A stretch of DNA of 64,000 nt from JAJTHC01 sp044358835 (GTDB taxonomy: Bacteria > Cyanobacteriota > Vampirovibrionia > Vampirovibrionales > JAJTHC01), in NCBI GenBank assembly GCA_044358835.1, contig JBIKNF010000002.1, forward strand, positions 1 through 64,000, given 5' to 3'. Below the pieces are notes generated by a model, which was not told the origin of the DNA, did no database searches, and saw only the letters and a program-made list of their open reading frames with translations. The position numbers and the translations under genes are program-made. Positions 25,784 through 34,813 of the stretch are shown here, in pieces (the first letter of the stretch is position 1; every line of letters starts with the position of its first letter).

Positions 25784-26077
25784 TTACATGGCAATTAACC
25801 ACAGCACAAATAGACCAATTGCAGAAGTGGTAATAATAGACGACCATTCGTTAAGGCTTAAGTTAATGGAATGATCCAAATGACGGCGTTCAAACTGACT
25901 TTCTGGTGGGGTGAGGTAATCCGAATTAGGGGATTCATGAAAGCGTGGAGGCAACGGCATTGAATAACCTGCGGGCTTGCCTGTGCTATAGCCCCCTGCG
26001 GCCACGTAAGGCGACGCACCGGGGATGTAACCCGTAAAGGCCCCAACAGGCGGTAATGGATAGTAAGACGACATCAT
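25784..26077 (-). CDS. Small Tyr/Pro/Gly-rich tail-anchored protein
   Basis: This small protein (97 residues from the ATG at 26077) has an N-terminal 60 residues rich in Pro, Gly and Tyr (PLPPVGAFTGYIPGASPY), then a charged stretch and a C-terminal membrane helix (SSIITTSAIGLFVLWLIAM). The AAGGAAG ribosome site 5 bases before the ATG at 26077 (8 bases before the next ATG at 26074) argues against a longer start at 26101. It pairs with the 466-residue gene downstream, which has a similar N-terminus. Function unknown. Confidence 0.65.
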   Translation of the reverse strand: MMSSYYPLPPVGAFTGYIPGASPYVAAGGYSTGKPAGYSMPLPPRFHESPNSDYLTPPESQFERRHLDHSINLSLNEWSSIITTSAIGLFVLWLIAM

Positions 26078-26171
26078 GCAGGCTTCCTTATCAGTGTCCA
26101 CGTCGCAGAAAATGGTGGATCACACCCAAGTCTTTTAACGCTATAGGAATAAAAACAAAAACGCATTACTT

Positions 26172-26199
26172 TTGTGCGTGTTGGCTTTTGTGGTACAAT
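26172..26199 (+). promoter_or_regulatory. Probable pgk promoter and structured leader
   Basis: TTGTGC (26172-26177), 16 bases, then TACAAT (26194-26199) preceded by an extended TG element. Transcription would begin near 26206, leaving a leader of about 170 bases before pgk. The leader contains a CGTTGG/CCAACG hairpin around 26284-26300. No riboswitch class was recognised. Confidence 0.5.
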
Positions 26200-26377
26200 A
26201 AAAGAGATTAAAAGTGAGACATAAGTGTCACGGGTTTGGTGGTTGTTGGTGTGCATAAGCGCTTGCCTTAAGCATGGTTTTTGACGTTGGATTAACCAAC
26301 GCTTACAACGAATCTCCCTCCTGTGTACCTTTGACGGCGCTTGCGATTGTTTACCTCATTTATAAGGATGCATCTCC

Positions 26378-27643
26378 ATGAGTTTGATTCGTTTAGAAGA
26401 TTTAACCCCCAATCAATTAGCAGGCAAGCGTGTTTTGGTGCGTGAAGACTTGAACGTGCCCATGAGCAACGGCACCATTGACGACGACAGCCGAATCGCC
26501 GCGGCCTTGCCTACGTTGAAGTACTTGATTCAAGCGGGGGCTAAAGTGATTGTGGTCAGCCATTTCGGACGACCCAAGCATGAAGTAAACGCGTCTGATT
26601 TAGGGGCGTCTTGCCAAGTAAATCAAACCGATCGTCAGCAATTAAGCATGACCCCTATTTCGCGTCACTTGGCTCAGTTGCTTGCGGGAACCCCCTTTAT
26701 TCAAGCCACTGATGTAGTGGGTGAAGATGCCCAAGCCAAAGTAAAGGCCTTAGAAAATGGACACGTGTTGGTGCTTGAAAATGTGCGTTTTGAAGTCGGT
26801 GAAGAGCAGAACGATCCAACTTTTGCCAAGGCCTTGGCCAGTTTGGCGGACGTTTACGTCAACGACGCGTTTGGAACATCCCATCGCGCGCATGCGTCTA
26901 CAGAAGGGGTGGCTCATTTGGTGCCTTTAGCGGTTGCAGGATTGCTGATGAGCGCTGAAATTGAAGCCCTAGGCGGTATTTTAAGCAATGCGCCCAAACC
27001 GCTCACCGCCATTGTGGGAGGCTCCAAGGTGTCTACTAAAATTGCGGTGCTCATGAACTTGCTCGACAAAGTGGACAACATCGTCATTGGTGGAGGAATG
27101 GCCTACACCTTCTTGCTGGCGCAAGGCTACAGCGTGGGTAAGTCCCTGTGTGAACCGGCCTTTGTGGACACTGCCAAAGACATTATGGCCAAAGCCCAAG
27201 CCAATGGCGTGAATCTTTACTTGTCTCAAGACATTGTGGTGGCCGATGCCTTTAGTGCTTCGGCGAATACTCAAATTGTGGATGCCACTGCTATTCCTGA
27301 TGGTTGGGAAGGCATGGACATTGGGCCCAAATCTCGTCAAGCGTTTGCGGAAGTGATTTTAAAGAGTGCGTCTATTTTATGGAATGGCCCAGTGGGTGTT
27401 TTTGAATGGGATGCTTTTGCTGAAGGGACTAAAGCCCTTGCAGTTGCGGTAGCTCAAGCCACCCAAAACGGTTCAAAAACCGTCTTAGGCGGCGGAGACA
27501 CCGTTTCTGCGGTAGAAAAATTCAAGTATCCCAAGTCCGCCTTTACCCATGTTTCAACGGGGGGTGGGGCAAGCTTAGAGTTTATTGAAGGCAAGGCCTT
27601 ACCTGGTATTGAAGCCCTAAAGGCATGTGCCGTTTCTATATAA
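26378..27643 (+). CDS. pgk: Phosphoglycerate kinase
   Basis: This glycolytic enzyme makes ATP from 1,3-bisphosphoglycerate. The 421-residue length is slightly above 390-400 because of a short insertion at about residues 70-88. Diagnostic motifs: VREDLNVPM with the substrate-binding Asp/Asn, HFGRP, the VNDAFGTSHRAH segment, GGSKVSTK with the phosphate-stabilising Lys, NGPVGVFE and GGGDTVSAV. The AAGGA site is 11 bases before the ATG. It is monocistronic, with a leader of about 170 bases and a strong terminator 18 bases after the stop. Confidence 0.98.
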   Translation: MSLIRLEDLTPNQLAGKRVLVREDLNVPMSNGTIDDDSRIAAALPTLKYLIQAGAKVIVVSHFGRPKHEVNASDLGASCQVNQTDRQQLSMTPISRHLAQLLAGTPFIQATDVVGEDAQAKVKALENGHVLVLENVRFEVGEEQNDPTFAKALASLADVYVNDAFGTSHRAHASTEGVAHLVPLAVAGLLMSAEIEALGGILSNAPKPLTAIVGGSKVSTKIAVLMNLLDKVDNIVIGGGMAYTFLLAQGYSVGKSLCEPAFVDTAKDIMAKAQANGVNLYLSQDIVVADAFSASANTQIVDATAIPDGWEGMDIGPKSRQAFAEVILKSASILWNGPVGVFEWDAFAEGTKALAVAVAQATQNGSKTVLGGGDTVSAVEKFKYPKSAFTHVSTGGGASLEFIEGKALPGIEALKACAVSI

Positions 27644-27660
27644 GGCGTTTGATCGTTTTT

Positions 27661-27704
27661 GAAGGGGGGACTTTTTCGTGAAGTCTCCCCTTCTCATTTT
27701 TTTT
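27661..27704 (+). terminator. Intrinsic terminator of pgk
   Basis: A 13-bp stem (27661-27673 with 27681-27693, one G-T pair) has a 7-base loop, followed by TCA and eight T residues (27697-27704). It begins 18 bases past the pgk stop codon. Confidence 0.9.
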
Positions 27705-27921
27705 CACGATGCTCCATTTTCTGATGGATCTCTTCACCAATTTCTTAAAAAAAACTTGCAAATGGCGTTGATGTGTTAGACTATAAGTAGAGATGCACTT
27801 TTGAGACAATACACTTAGGGTGCTTTACGGAAGGGTTCGTGTTGCTTTTTGTCTAAATAATAGACCCTGCACCCGCAAGCCCTTTTATCAGCGAAGGCTT
27901 CTTCGCGCGTTTATGTAAAAT

Positions 27922-27948
27922 GTTGTAAGTGTTTACGTTGTAAGTGTT
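27922..27948 (+). repeat. Two 12-bp direct repeats upstream of the SNF2 gene
   Basis: GTTGTAAGTGTT occurs at 27922-27933 and 27937-27948, exactly 15 bases apart, followed at once by a -10-like TATAAC (27953-27958). The layout fits an operator bound by a dimer or activator in front of a promoter. The rest of the 451-base gap 27644-28094 holds the pgk terminator and a short hairpin (28010-28025) but no gene. Confidence 0.45.
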
Positions 27949-28094
27949 GACTTATAACGTTTAGAGATGATTTTCATTCTGCTCATTTTTTCTTGCCCGT
28001 CAAAAAAGACCTTCTTTTCTGAAGGCGTGTAACGTATGACGCATGGCCACTTAAATACCGAACTAAATCCCTTGAAGGTTAAAACTATTACTGT

Positions 28095-31000
28095 ATGAAT
28101 AAACAAGCCCTTTCTGTTCCACAAACAGCCGCAAAATCGCCTAAGCAAAACCAACGTAAAAAAAACAATGCGTCTAAGCAAAATGGCAAGGCGCAAGCCC
28201 ATTCCCACAGCCAGGGAAAGAAGAAGTCCACGACGGCTCAACAACAACCGCCACAACACCTGCCCAAAGAACCGATCCCCCATATTTACCCCGTATGGAT
28301 CAAAAACCAAGCCAAAGCGGGCAATTGGCGTCGTGGGCTTGAAATGCACCTTTCAGGTCATAAAATTATGAACTTGGACTTAGAACCCTTTGGCATTGTG
28401 GCACAAGTCAAAGGCAATTATAAATCCCATTACACCACCGAAATGCGCTTTAATACAGCGGGCATTGAACCACGATGTAACTGTGCTATTGAAGAAAAAT
28501 GGTGTAAACATGCGGTGGCCGTAGCCATGAGCATTGCCGAACAACGTTTGTGGGAAGTGTATTGGAACCTGCCTGAAGAAGATGCTGAGCTGATGCCTAT
28601 AACTCACCCCATGGGTATTTTAAAGGTACAACTGCACTTGGCTTACAACAAAAGTAAAGGCGTGGGGGTGCGTTTAATTGAACGTGAACGAGACGCTTGG
28701 TGTGCGGATCCTTCCAAATTGCTCAAGCGCGCGTTGACGGCTCAATACCCGGATGGCACCCCATGGCACCAGGTCAAAGAAGGCCGCGCGGACATTGCCG
28801 TGCTTCAATTTTTGGAACAGCACCGCATTAAGCAGGTTTCAAATAATGGCTGGTTGTTGGTGCCCTTTGAGTTGTTTGAGGCGTTTTTTACTACGCTAAG
28901 CGCGTGTGAAGAAGTGCTGGATGAAAAAGGCCTTCGCCTTCAGGTGGAAGAACAGCCCTTAATGCCCCTGCTTGAAGTGAGTCAAAATAGTAATGGGCAA
29001 ACAACCCTCGCCATGCACTGGAGTCAATTTGAAGCAACGCCTTCACTAGGGGAACCCATCACTACAGAAAAAGCCAAAACCGTTCTTGCCCTTGAAGAAC
29101 TAGAGTTGTTGGATCCACAAGCGACATGGGGCAAGCACCTTCAGCGCATCTACCCGCTACAACCTGTTTTAGCAAAACTTCCCAAGGCGCTTAAAAAAAG
29201 CACGTTTACGGATGTTCCCATGCAAGACAGCGGTAGCTTTTTGTTTGAAGTCTTGCCCAACTTACGCAAACTGTTGTTGGTGGATGACACCGCTGTGGCA
29301 GAAACGCTTAAAAAAATGTCGCAACCGCCTGCGCCTTCTTTAAACGTTGAAATGCTGGATCCTGCTGCGATGCGTCTTCGTTTAGTGCTTCACTTTAATT
29401 ATGACAAAACCCGAATCCCTTATGCCAAGCAAAACAAACAGGCCCCGTATTTAGCGTCTACCAATAAAAAGAAAAATAAAACCACCTGGTATAAGCGCGA
29501 TTTTGCCTTTGAAGAAAAGGCGTATGAACGGGTGAATCAGGTGTCGTCTCAACTGATGCAGGCGCATGCGTTAATGTCTGAAGGGGATGAGGCGGTGGAT
29601 TTGTACAATGTGTACTTACCGCGATGGGAAAAAGAAGGCTGGATTATCAATATGATTAATCCGCAAGACATGACGCTTTTACAGGCGTCTCGTAACCCGT
29701 TGAGTATTGTGGCTCGGCTTGAATTTGATGAATCGGTGACGTTTTTTACCTTGAAGTTAGAAGCGCGCTTGGGTCAAAAAAGTATTTCAATGTCTGAAAT
29801 TCAAAAGCACATGGTGGCAGGCAAGAAGTATTTTTACGTGCAGGGAACAGGCTTTGTGGAAGTACCGTTGCATACGTTACTGGCTGTTGGGCGCACAATT
29901 CAAGCTTTTGAACCTGAGATTCTGGATGTGGACTTCTACAAAATCCCGACCTTTAAAGCCGGCTTGCTGATGGAATTGCTGGATGCCAAAGTCACGTTGG
30001 ATATGTCTAAAAAGTTTCAGCGTTTTTGGGAAATTATGACCGCAGGCAAACCCATGGAAGAATTGAGTGTGCCCGCCAATGTGGAAGCGGAACTGCGCCC
30101 TTACCAAGAACGGGGCTTTCAATGGTTGTGGTTCTTGTATTCTTACGGCTTAAACGGTATTTTGGCGGACGACATGGGCCTCGGTAAAACGCTTCAAGCG
30201 CTGGTGGCCTTGCAACAAGCCCGCAACAAGCACGGGCAGTTTCCTTCTTTAATTGTATGCCCCACCACGCTGGTGCGAAATTGGCAGAATGAAATTTCGC
30301 GCTTTACCCCTGAACTCACCGTGCTCGACTTGACGGGATCGGATCGTTACGACAACTACCCCAAAATTAAAGACGCCGATATTGTCATTACCAGTTACGC
30401 CATTTTACGCCGAGACATCAATGCCATTAAGGATTATGCCTTTCGCTTTGCGATTTTGGATGAATCCCAGCAGATTAAAAACTTCAGTTCGCAAACGGCT
30501 CAAGCGGCCAAACAACTGCAATCCCAACACCGTATTGCCCTTTCAGGTACGCCCATTGAAAATCGCTTGAGCGAATTATGGAGCGTGTTTGACTTTTTAA
30601 TGCCGGGATTTTTAGAAGACCACGACGATTTTCGGCGTCGCTATATTCAACCCATTGAAGAACGGGGTAGTTTGGATGCGGGGCATCGCTTGAAGAAGCA
30701 GGTGTCGCCCTTTATTTTGCGTCGCATGAAGCGTGATGTATTAAAAGACTTGCCCCCTAAAATGGAACAAGTCTTGTACTGCGATCTCACCGACAATCAA
30801 CGCCAATTGTACTTGGATGTGCTTGAAAAAGCCCGCGAAGAATTGATGGAAGAAGCCATTTCACGGGGCGGTAAAATCAACCAGCAACACGTCTTTTCAG
30901 CCCTCACCAAATTGAGACAAGTCTGTAACCATCCCGCGCTATTAAGCAGTGAACTTTCTGCGGGCGTGCATGAATCAGGCAAGTTTGAACTGTTAAAGGA

Positions 31001-31493
31001 ATTGCTTGAGAATGCCATTGCCAACGGGCATCGGATTTTAGTGTTTAGTCAATTTGTACGAATGCTTAAAATCATGGAAAAACACCTGAAAAAGAAAGGT
31101 ATTTGCTACGAAATTCTTACGGGGGAAACCAAATCCGAAGATCGACAAAACAAGGTGGATCACTTCAATACAGACGAGACCATTAAAATCTTTTTGGTGT
31201 CCCTAAAAGCGGGCGGTACGGGCTTAAACCTAACTGGAGCAGACATGGTTGTTCATTACGACCCATGGTGGAACCCTGCTGCAGAAGATCAAGCCACCGA
31301 TCGGGTGCACCGCATTGGGCAAACCAAAAGCGTGTTTGTGTATCGTCTCATTGCTCGTTCAACAGTTGAAGAGCGGATTATGCAACTCAAGTCGCAAAAG
31401 CGTGATTTGGTCGACAGCGTCATTTCAGCGGATCGTTCCATTACCAAAAAAATCAGTCTAGACGACCTGAAAGATATTCTTTCGTTGGATTAA
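28095..31493 (+). CDS. SNF2/SWI2-family helicase with SWIM zinc finger
   Basis: This large (1132-residue) DNA-dependent ATPase of the bacterial SNF2 (HepA/RapA-like) group starts with a Lys/Gln-rich basic tail (1-60). A SWIM zinc finger follows near residues 126-140 (CNCAIEEKWCKH), then a long bacterial-specific region, and the ATPase at about 670-1130. Helicase motifs: DDMGLGKT (about 691-699), LDESQQIKN (about 787), LSGTPIENR and the C-terminal GGTGLNLTGADMV with HRIGQTKSV. It probably remodels protein-DNA or RNA polymerase complexes. No strong ribosome site precedes the ATG. It is followed by scpB, which has its own promoter. Confidence 0.93.
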   Translation: MNKQALSVPQTAAKSPKQNQRKKNNASKQNGKAQAHSHSQGKKKSTTAQQQPPQHLPKEPIPHIYPVWIKNQAKAGNWRRGLEMHLSGHKIMNLDLEPFGIVAQVKGNYKSHYTTEMRFNTAGIEPRCNCAIEEKWCKHAVAVAMSIAEQRLWEVYWNLPEEDAELMPITHPMGILKVQLHLAYNKSKGVGVRLIERERDAWCADPSKLLKRALTAQYPDGTPWHQVKEGRADIAVLQFLEQHRIKQVSNNGWLLVPFELFEAFFTTLSACEEVLDEKGLRLQVEEQPLMPLLEVSQNSNGQTTLAMHWSQFEATPSLGEPITTEKAKTVLALEELELLDPQATWGKHLQRIYPLQPVLAKLPKALKKSTFTDVPMQDSGSFLFEVLPNLRKLLLVDDTAVAETLKKMSQPPAPSLNVEMLDPAAMRLRLVLHFNYDKTRIPYAKQNKQAPYLASTNKKKNKTTWYKRDFAFEEKAYERVNQVSSQLMQAHALMSEGDEAVDLYNVYLPRWEKEGWIINMINPQDMTLLQASRNPLSIVARLEFDESVTFFTLKLEARLGQKSISMSEIQKHMVAGKKYFYVQGTGFVEVPLHTLLAVGRTIQAFEPEILDVDFYKIPTFKAGLLMELLDAKVTLDMSKKFQRFWEIMTAGKPMEELSVPANVEAELRPYQERGFQWLWFLYSYGLNGILADDMGLGKTLQALVALQQARNKHGQFPSLIVCPTTLVRNWQNEISRFTPELTVLDLTGSDRYDNYPKIKDADIVITSYAILRRDINAIKDYAFRFAILDESQQIKNFSSQTAQAAKQLQSQHRIALSGTPIENRLSELWSVFDFLMPGFLEDHDDFRRRYIQPIEERGSLDAGHRLKKQVSPFILRRMKRDVLKDLPPKMEQVLYCDLTDNQRQLYLDVLEKAREELMEEAISRGGKINQQHVFSALTKLRQVCNHPALLSSELSAGVHESGKFELLKELLENAIANGHRILVFSQFVRMLKIMEKHLKKKGICYEILTGETKSEDRQNKVDHFNTDETIKIFLVSLKAGGTGLNLTGADMVVHYDPWWNPAAEDQATDRVHRIGQTKSVFVYRLIARSTVEERIMQLKSQKRDLVDSVISADRSITKKISLDDLKDILSLD

Positions 31494-31497
31494 CCCC

Positions 31498-31526
31498 TTG
31501 GTTAAATCCACAAAAGCAGGTATAAT
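31498..31526 (+). promoter_or_regulatory. scpB promoter
   Basis: TTGGTT (31498-31503), 17 bases, TATAAT (31521-31526). The start point would be near 31533, 30 bases before the ATG. The -35 element begins 5 bases after the SNF2 stop codon. Confidence 0.65.
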
Positions 31527-31562
31527 AGAAACGTTCCCTCTATTGAAAAGGCTCCCTTCCCC

Positions 31563-32345
31563 ATGCCAGACACCGAAAAAACCAGCGATTTTTGGGACGA
31601 ATTCGACGAAGCTTCAACCGCTGTGGAAGACGCCGATTTGGGGGATGTCGTCGGGCGTGAGGATGACTTTCAAGCCTTTGAAGCCTCACAATCTAAAACG
31701 CCCCTACCGTCTGAAGCGCCCGCTCGCGAAGCGTCCCCCCCTGCGGATGATGACGCCCCCTGCCTAAAAGGCGAAATAGAAGCTTTGTTGTTTATGACAA
31801 GTCGTCCCCTGCACATGGAAGACATGGCCCTGTTATTGGAACGCCCCTTGGATCATGTGGTGGACGCGGTTTCAGAACTCTTGAGCGATTACAACTTTCG
31901 TGAAGCGTCTTCGCTTGAAATTGATGATAGTGAAGAAGGCTATATCCTGCAAGTTCGCAAGCCGTATCAACACTTAGTCAATAAAATGATACCCATGGAA
32001 ATTAGCACGGCGGCGTTACGCACGCTTAGTGTAATTGCGATTAAAGCCCCGTTATTGCAAAAGGAACTGATTGACTTGCGTGGGGCCACGGCGTATGATC
32101 ACGTTAAAGAATTATTGAGCCATAAGTTGATTTCTAAAAACCGCAGTGGGGTGTCGTTTCGCTTGAATGTGACGCCGACTTTTCATCAACTGTTTAAACT
32201 TTCAGGCGACAAAAAGGACTTAGACGTGTTGGTAGAAAGTGAATTGGGGCTTGAAAAAGAACAGCGTCAACAGGCGTTGAAAGCTCCGCTAGAAGACATC
32301 ACGAGCTTGGATGATTTGGCTTTATCAGCGTCGTTGGATGATTAA
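31563..32345 (+). CDS. scpB: Segregation and condensation protein B
   Basis: ScpB is the winged-helix kleisin partner that with ScpA and SMC forms bacterial condensin. The core lies at about residues 70-225: LKGEIEALLFMTSRPLHMEDMA, then TAALRTLSVIAIKAPLLQKEL and ISKNRSGVSFRLNVT. An unusual acidic, Pro-rich N-terminal extension of about 65 residues precedes it, and the tail is charged. scpA is not adjacent, unlike in many genomes. It has its own promoter at 31498-31526. Confidence 0.9.
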   Translation: MPDTEKTSDFWDEFDEASTAVEDADLGDVVGREDDFQAFEASQSKTPLPSEAPAREASPPADDDAPCLKGEIEALLFMTSRPLHMEDMALLLERPLDHVVDAVSELLSDYNFREASSLEIDDSEEGYILQVRKPYQHLVNKMIPMEISTAALRTLSVIAIKAPLLQKELIDLRGATAYDHVKELLSHKLISKNRSGVSFRLNVTPTFHQLFKLSGDKKDLDVLVESELGLEKEQRQQALKAPLEDITSLDDLALSASLDD

Positions 32346-32388
32346 AACCAAATGTACTTTCTTGAAAAAGCTTCCTTCTCTGGAAACC

Positions 32389-32871
32389 CTAGAAAACAAA
32401 CCCTATTCTAGGAATTCCTTGTAACACTTTATAGCCTGGTAGTACCATACTTAAATAGGTTGGAGGGCCGTTTTGTGTCATATCTGCATTTACTCTAGCT
32501 TTTACCTCTTCAGAAACGGTCGGAATGGGCAATGACTGCCCCATAATTCTTTTTCGAGAATTTCGAGCTTCATTTCCTATTGTGTCTCGGGTAACAGTGG
32601 TCCACTTTCCGTAACCTGAAGATTTAAAACCATTTAAGTGTCTAGGCAGATATGTGTTAAAACATTCCTCTGCTTTGTTGGTCGGAGCAAAAATGTTTAC
32701 GCGATCTGGCGGTTCCACGATGTCTAAACAAATTTTATGAACCCGTTCTAATGTTGCCTCAACACTAGAGTTAACGTGTAAACGACTTAGTATAGAAGGA
32801 CTGTTAAATACAGTTACAAGCCCAGCGAGAGCTCCATAACAGCCCAAATTTCGCAAAAAAAGCCTTTTCAT
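32389..32871 (-). CDS. Unrecognised small protein with N-terminal hydrophobic segment
   Basis: This 160-residue protein has an N-terminal basic residue pair and hydrophobic stretch (RNLGCYGALAGLVTVF), perhaps a signal anchor. The rest is mixed polar (VEPPDRVNIFAPTNKAEECF, KSSGYGKWTTVTRDTIG). The ribosome site AAAAGGA is 7 bases from the ATG, which supports it as a real gene. The DNA is more AT-rich than neighbouring housekeeping genes. It converges on scpB and diverges from trpB. No family recognised. Confidence 0.6.
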   Translation of the reverse strand: MKRLFLRNLGCYGALAGLVTVFNSPSILSRLHVNSSVEATLERVHKICLDIVEPPDRVNIFAPTNKAEECFNTYLPRHLNGFKSSGYGKWTTVTRDTIGNEARNSRKRIMGQSLPIPTVSEEVKARVNADMTQNGPPTYLSMVLPGYKVLQGIPRIGFVF

Positions 32872-33010
32872 TTATTGATCCTTTTCTATTTTTCTTCAGT
32901 TAAGCACATCCTAACCTTACTCATTTAATAACACTTGAAAACTAAAATATGCCACGGTTTTAAAAATCTTTACATTTTGTAACTTGGCTATGTTCGTACT
33001 AAACTAGAAC

Positions 33011-33016
33011 TATAAT
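33011..33016 (+). promoter_or_regulatory. trpB promoter -10 element
   Basis: A TATAAT hexamer lies 22 bases before the GTG start, giving a leader of about 16 bases that contains the AAAAAAGGA ribosome site (33022-33030). No good -35 was found at standard spacing; TTGGCT at 32984-32989 is 21 bases away. Confidence 0.5.
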
Positions 33017-33038
33017 GAATTAAAAAAGGAAATGTGCC

Positions 33039-34214
33039 GTGAAAACATTGGGAAAGTTTGGTCGCTTTGGGGGGTGCTACGCCCCTGAATCCTTGATGCC
33101 TGCGCTTGAAGAGCTTGAAGCTGCGTTTTTAGACATTCAAAGCGATGACGCCTTTCAAGCAGAGTTCCATGACTTGTTACACCATTATGCGGGGCGTCCC
33201 ACCGCGATGTACCATGCCAAAAACTTGAGCCAACAGCTCGGTGGGGCGCAAATCTGGTTCAAGCGGGAAGATTTATTACATGGGGGGGCGCATAAAACCA
33301 ACAACGCCATTGGCCAAGCCTTGCTCGCCAAACGCATGGGCAAAACCCGTCTCATTGCGGAAACAGGCGCAGGTCAGCATGGGGTGGCCACCGCCATGGC
33401 AGGCGCCATGATGGGCATGCCCACTGAAATCTACATGGGCGCGGTTGATGTGAAGCGTCAAGCCCCCAACGTCTTGCGTATGGAACTGCTGGGTGCCAAG
33501 GTGAATTCGGTAGAAAGTGGCGGAAAAACGCTAAAAGACGCGATTAACGACGCCATGCGCGACTGGATCGCCAATACCCACAACACGCACTATTTAATCG
33601 GTACGGTGGCAGGGCCTCACCCTTTTCCACAAATGGTGAAGTACTTTCATCAAGTCATTGGCCAAGAATCGCGTCAGCAAATGCTTGAACAAGCGGGCCG
33701 TTTGCCCGATGCCGTGTTGGCTTGTGTGGGGGGTGGTTCTAACGCGATTGGTATTTTTCAAGGTTTTATGGATGACGCGGACGTGAAACTCATCGGCGTG
33801 GAACCTGCGGGTCACGGCGTGCATACCGATTTTCACGGAGCGGTTTTAGCAAAAGGCACCTTTGGCGTTTTGCAAGGCATGAAAAGCCTCATGCTTCAGA
33901 CGGATGACGGTCAAGTGTTGAATACACACAGTATTTCTGCTGGCTTAGATTATCCATCAGTGGGGCCTGAACATGCGTACCTGCAAGAAATCGGGCGAGC
34001 CAGCTATGTTTCCGCCACCGATGAAGAAGCCCTAGACGCCTTTAAAATCGTCAGCCGAACAGAAGGCATTTTGCCCGCCTTAGAAAGTAGTCACGCCTTA
34101 TGGGAAGCAATTCGTCTGGCGCCGACTTTGCCGAAAGATTCCATTTTGCTGGTGAACTTGTCCGGTCGTGGAGACAAAGACCTTCCCACCATTCGTGAGG
34201 CGTTGGGGATCTAG
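33039..34214 (+). CDS. trpB: Tryptophan synthase beta chain
   Basis: TrpB condenses indole with serine using PLP. The PLP lysine is Lys86 in GGAHKTNNA. The N-terminus (GRFGGCYAPESLMPAL) and the catalytic Glu region AETGAGQHGVA are classic TrpB1 features, and CVGGGSNAIG and GLDYPSVGPEH are present. The start is GTG with a strong ribosome site 8 bases away. It stands alone; no trpA or other trp gene is nearby. The stop overlaps by a few bases the end of the convergent mini-RNase III gene. Confidence 0.97.
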   Translation: MKTLGKFGRFGGCYAPESLMPALEELEAAFLDIQSDDAFQAEFHDLLHHYAGRPTAMYHAKNLSQQLGGAQIWFKREDLLHGGAHKTNNAIGQALLAKRMGKTRLIAETGAGQHGVATAMAGAMMGMPTEIYMGAVDVKRQAPNVLRMELLGAKVNSVESGGKTLKDAINDAMRDWIANTHNTHYLIGTVAGPHPFPQMVKYFHQVIGQESRQQMLEQAGRLPDAVLACVGGGSNAIGIFQGFMDDADVKLIGVEPAGHGVHTDFHGAVLAKGTFGVLQGMKSLMLQTDDGQVLNTHSISAGLDYPSVGPEHAYLQEIGRASYVSATDEEALDAFKIVSRTEGILPALESSHALWEAIRLAPTLPKDSILLVNLSGRGDKDLPTIREALGI

Positions 34215-34813
34215 GAAGGCGTGTTCTTAGATTTTTTGAGGTTCTGAAACAAGGCCTTCTTTACCACAGGCGACGGTTGCTCCACAGGTAATGGCTCAAT
34301 ATCCTGAAAAGATAAGGACAGTTGCTGATAAGCTTCCGCAGAGAGGTTCGCCACTTGCCAAAGGCTTTGCTTGAGCAAGTCCAGCCGATGAGGCTCATGC
34401 AAGTACCAAAAGCCCACAAGGGCTTCAAAGCTGGTAGAAAGACGAGAAATCGCCTGCTTATTACGCCGATGGTTCGCCACGCCCACATTACGCCCACGAC
34501 GCAGAATCTCCTGCTCCGCCTCGCTCAAGTCAGGCAAAAGGACTTGCAACAAGGTCGCTTGAAAAGCCCCACACGCCAAACGGATGCTTTCTTCATGAAT
34601 CACTTTCACCGACGCATTGGGAAACGTCCACATGACCCATTCACGCAACAATAGCTCATAGACGCCATCCCCCAAGTGAGCCAACACACGCAGGGGTAAA
34701 TCGTGTAAACCTAGACTGGCTTCAACGGCGTGTTGCGGTAAGGATCTCCCTAAAAAAGCGGGGGCTTCAGTCGTGTTACCCCCTTGGGCGAATAGGCTTG
34801 AAACGTCCTGCAT
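34211..34813 (-). CDS. mrnC: Mini-ribonuclease III (MrnC-like)
   Basis: Mini-III is a short RNase III catalytic domain without the dsRNA-binding domain; in Bacillus it matures 23S rRNA. Catalytic-core motifs: LAHLGDGVYELLLRE, RGRNVGVANHRRN and STSFEALVGFWYL, with the acidic residues of the family. The chosen ATG (34813) overlaps the cysS stop as TAATG, which suggests translational coupling; a longer form from 34849 is possible. About 200 residues, with a Lys-rich tail. Adjacency to cysS is the same as in Firmicutes. It overlaps the trpB end tail-to-tail. Confidence 0.88.
   Translation of the reverse strand: MQDVSSLFAQGGNTTEAPAFLGRSLPQHAVEASLGLHDLPLRVLAHLGDGVYELLLREWVMWTFPNASVKVIHEESIRLACGAFQATLLQVLLPDLSEAEQEILRRGRNVGVANHRRNKQAISRLSTSFEALVGFWYLHEPHRLDLLKQSLWQVANLSAEAYQQLSLSFQDIEPLPVEQPSPVVKKALFQNLKKSKNTPS

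Noticed and set aside
28004..28026. Minus-strand terminator-like hairpin in the SNF2 leader
   Set aside because: The stem has only 5 bp and there is no minus-strand gene that it could end.
27933..28349. A 138-codon minus-strand frame overlapping the start of the SNF2 gene
   Set aside because: It is mostly antisense to the well-supported SNF2 coding sequence, and its Leu/Arg-rich translation is typical of a shadow frame.
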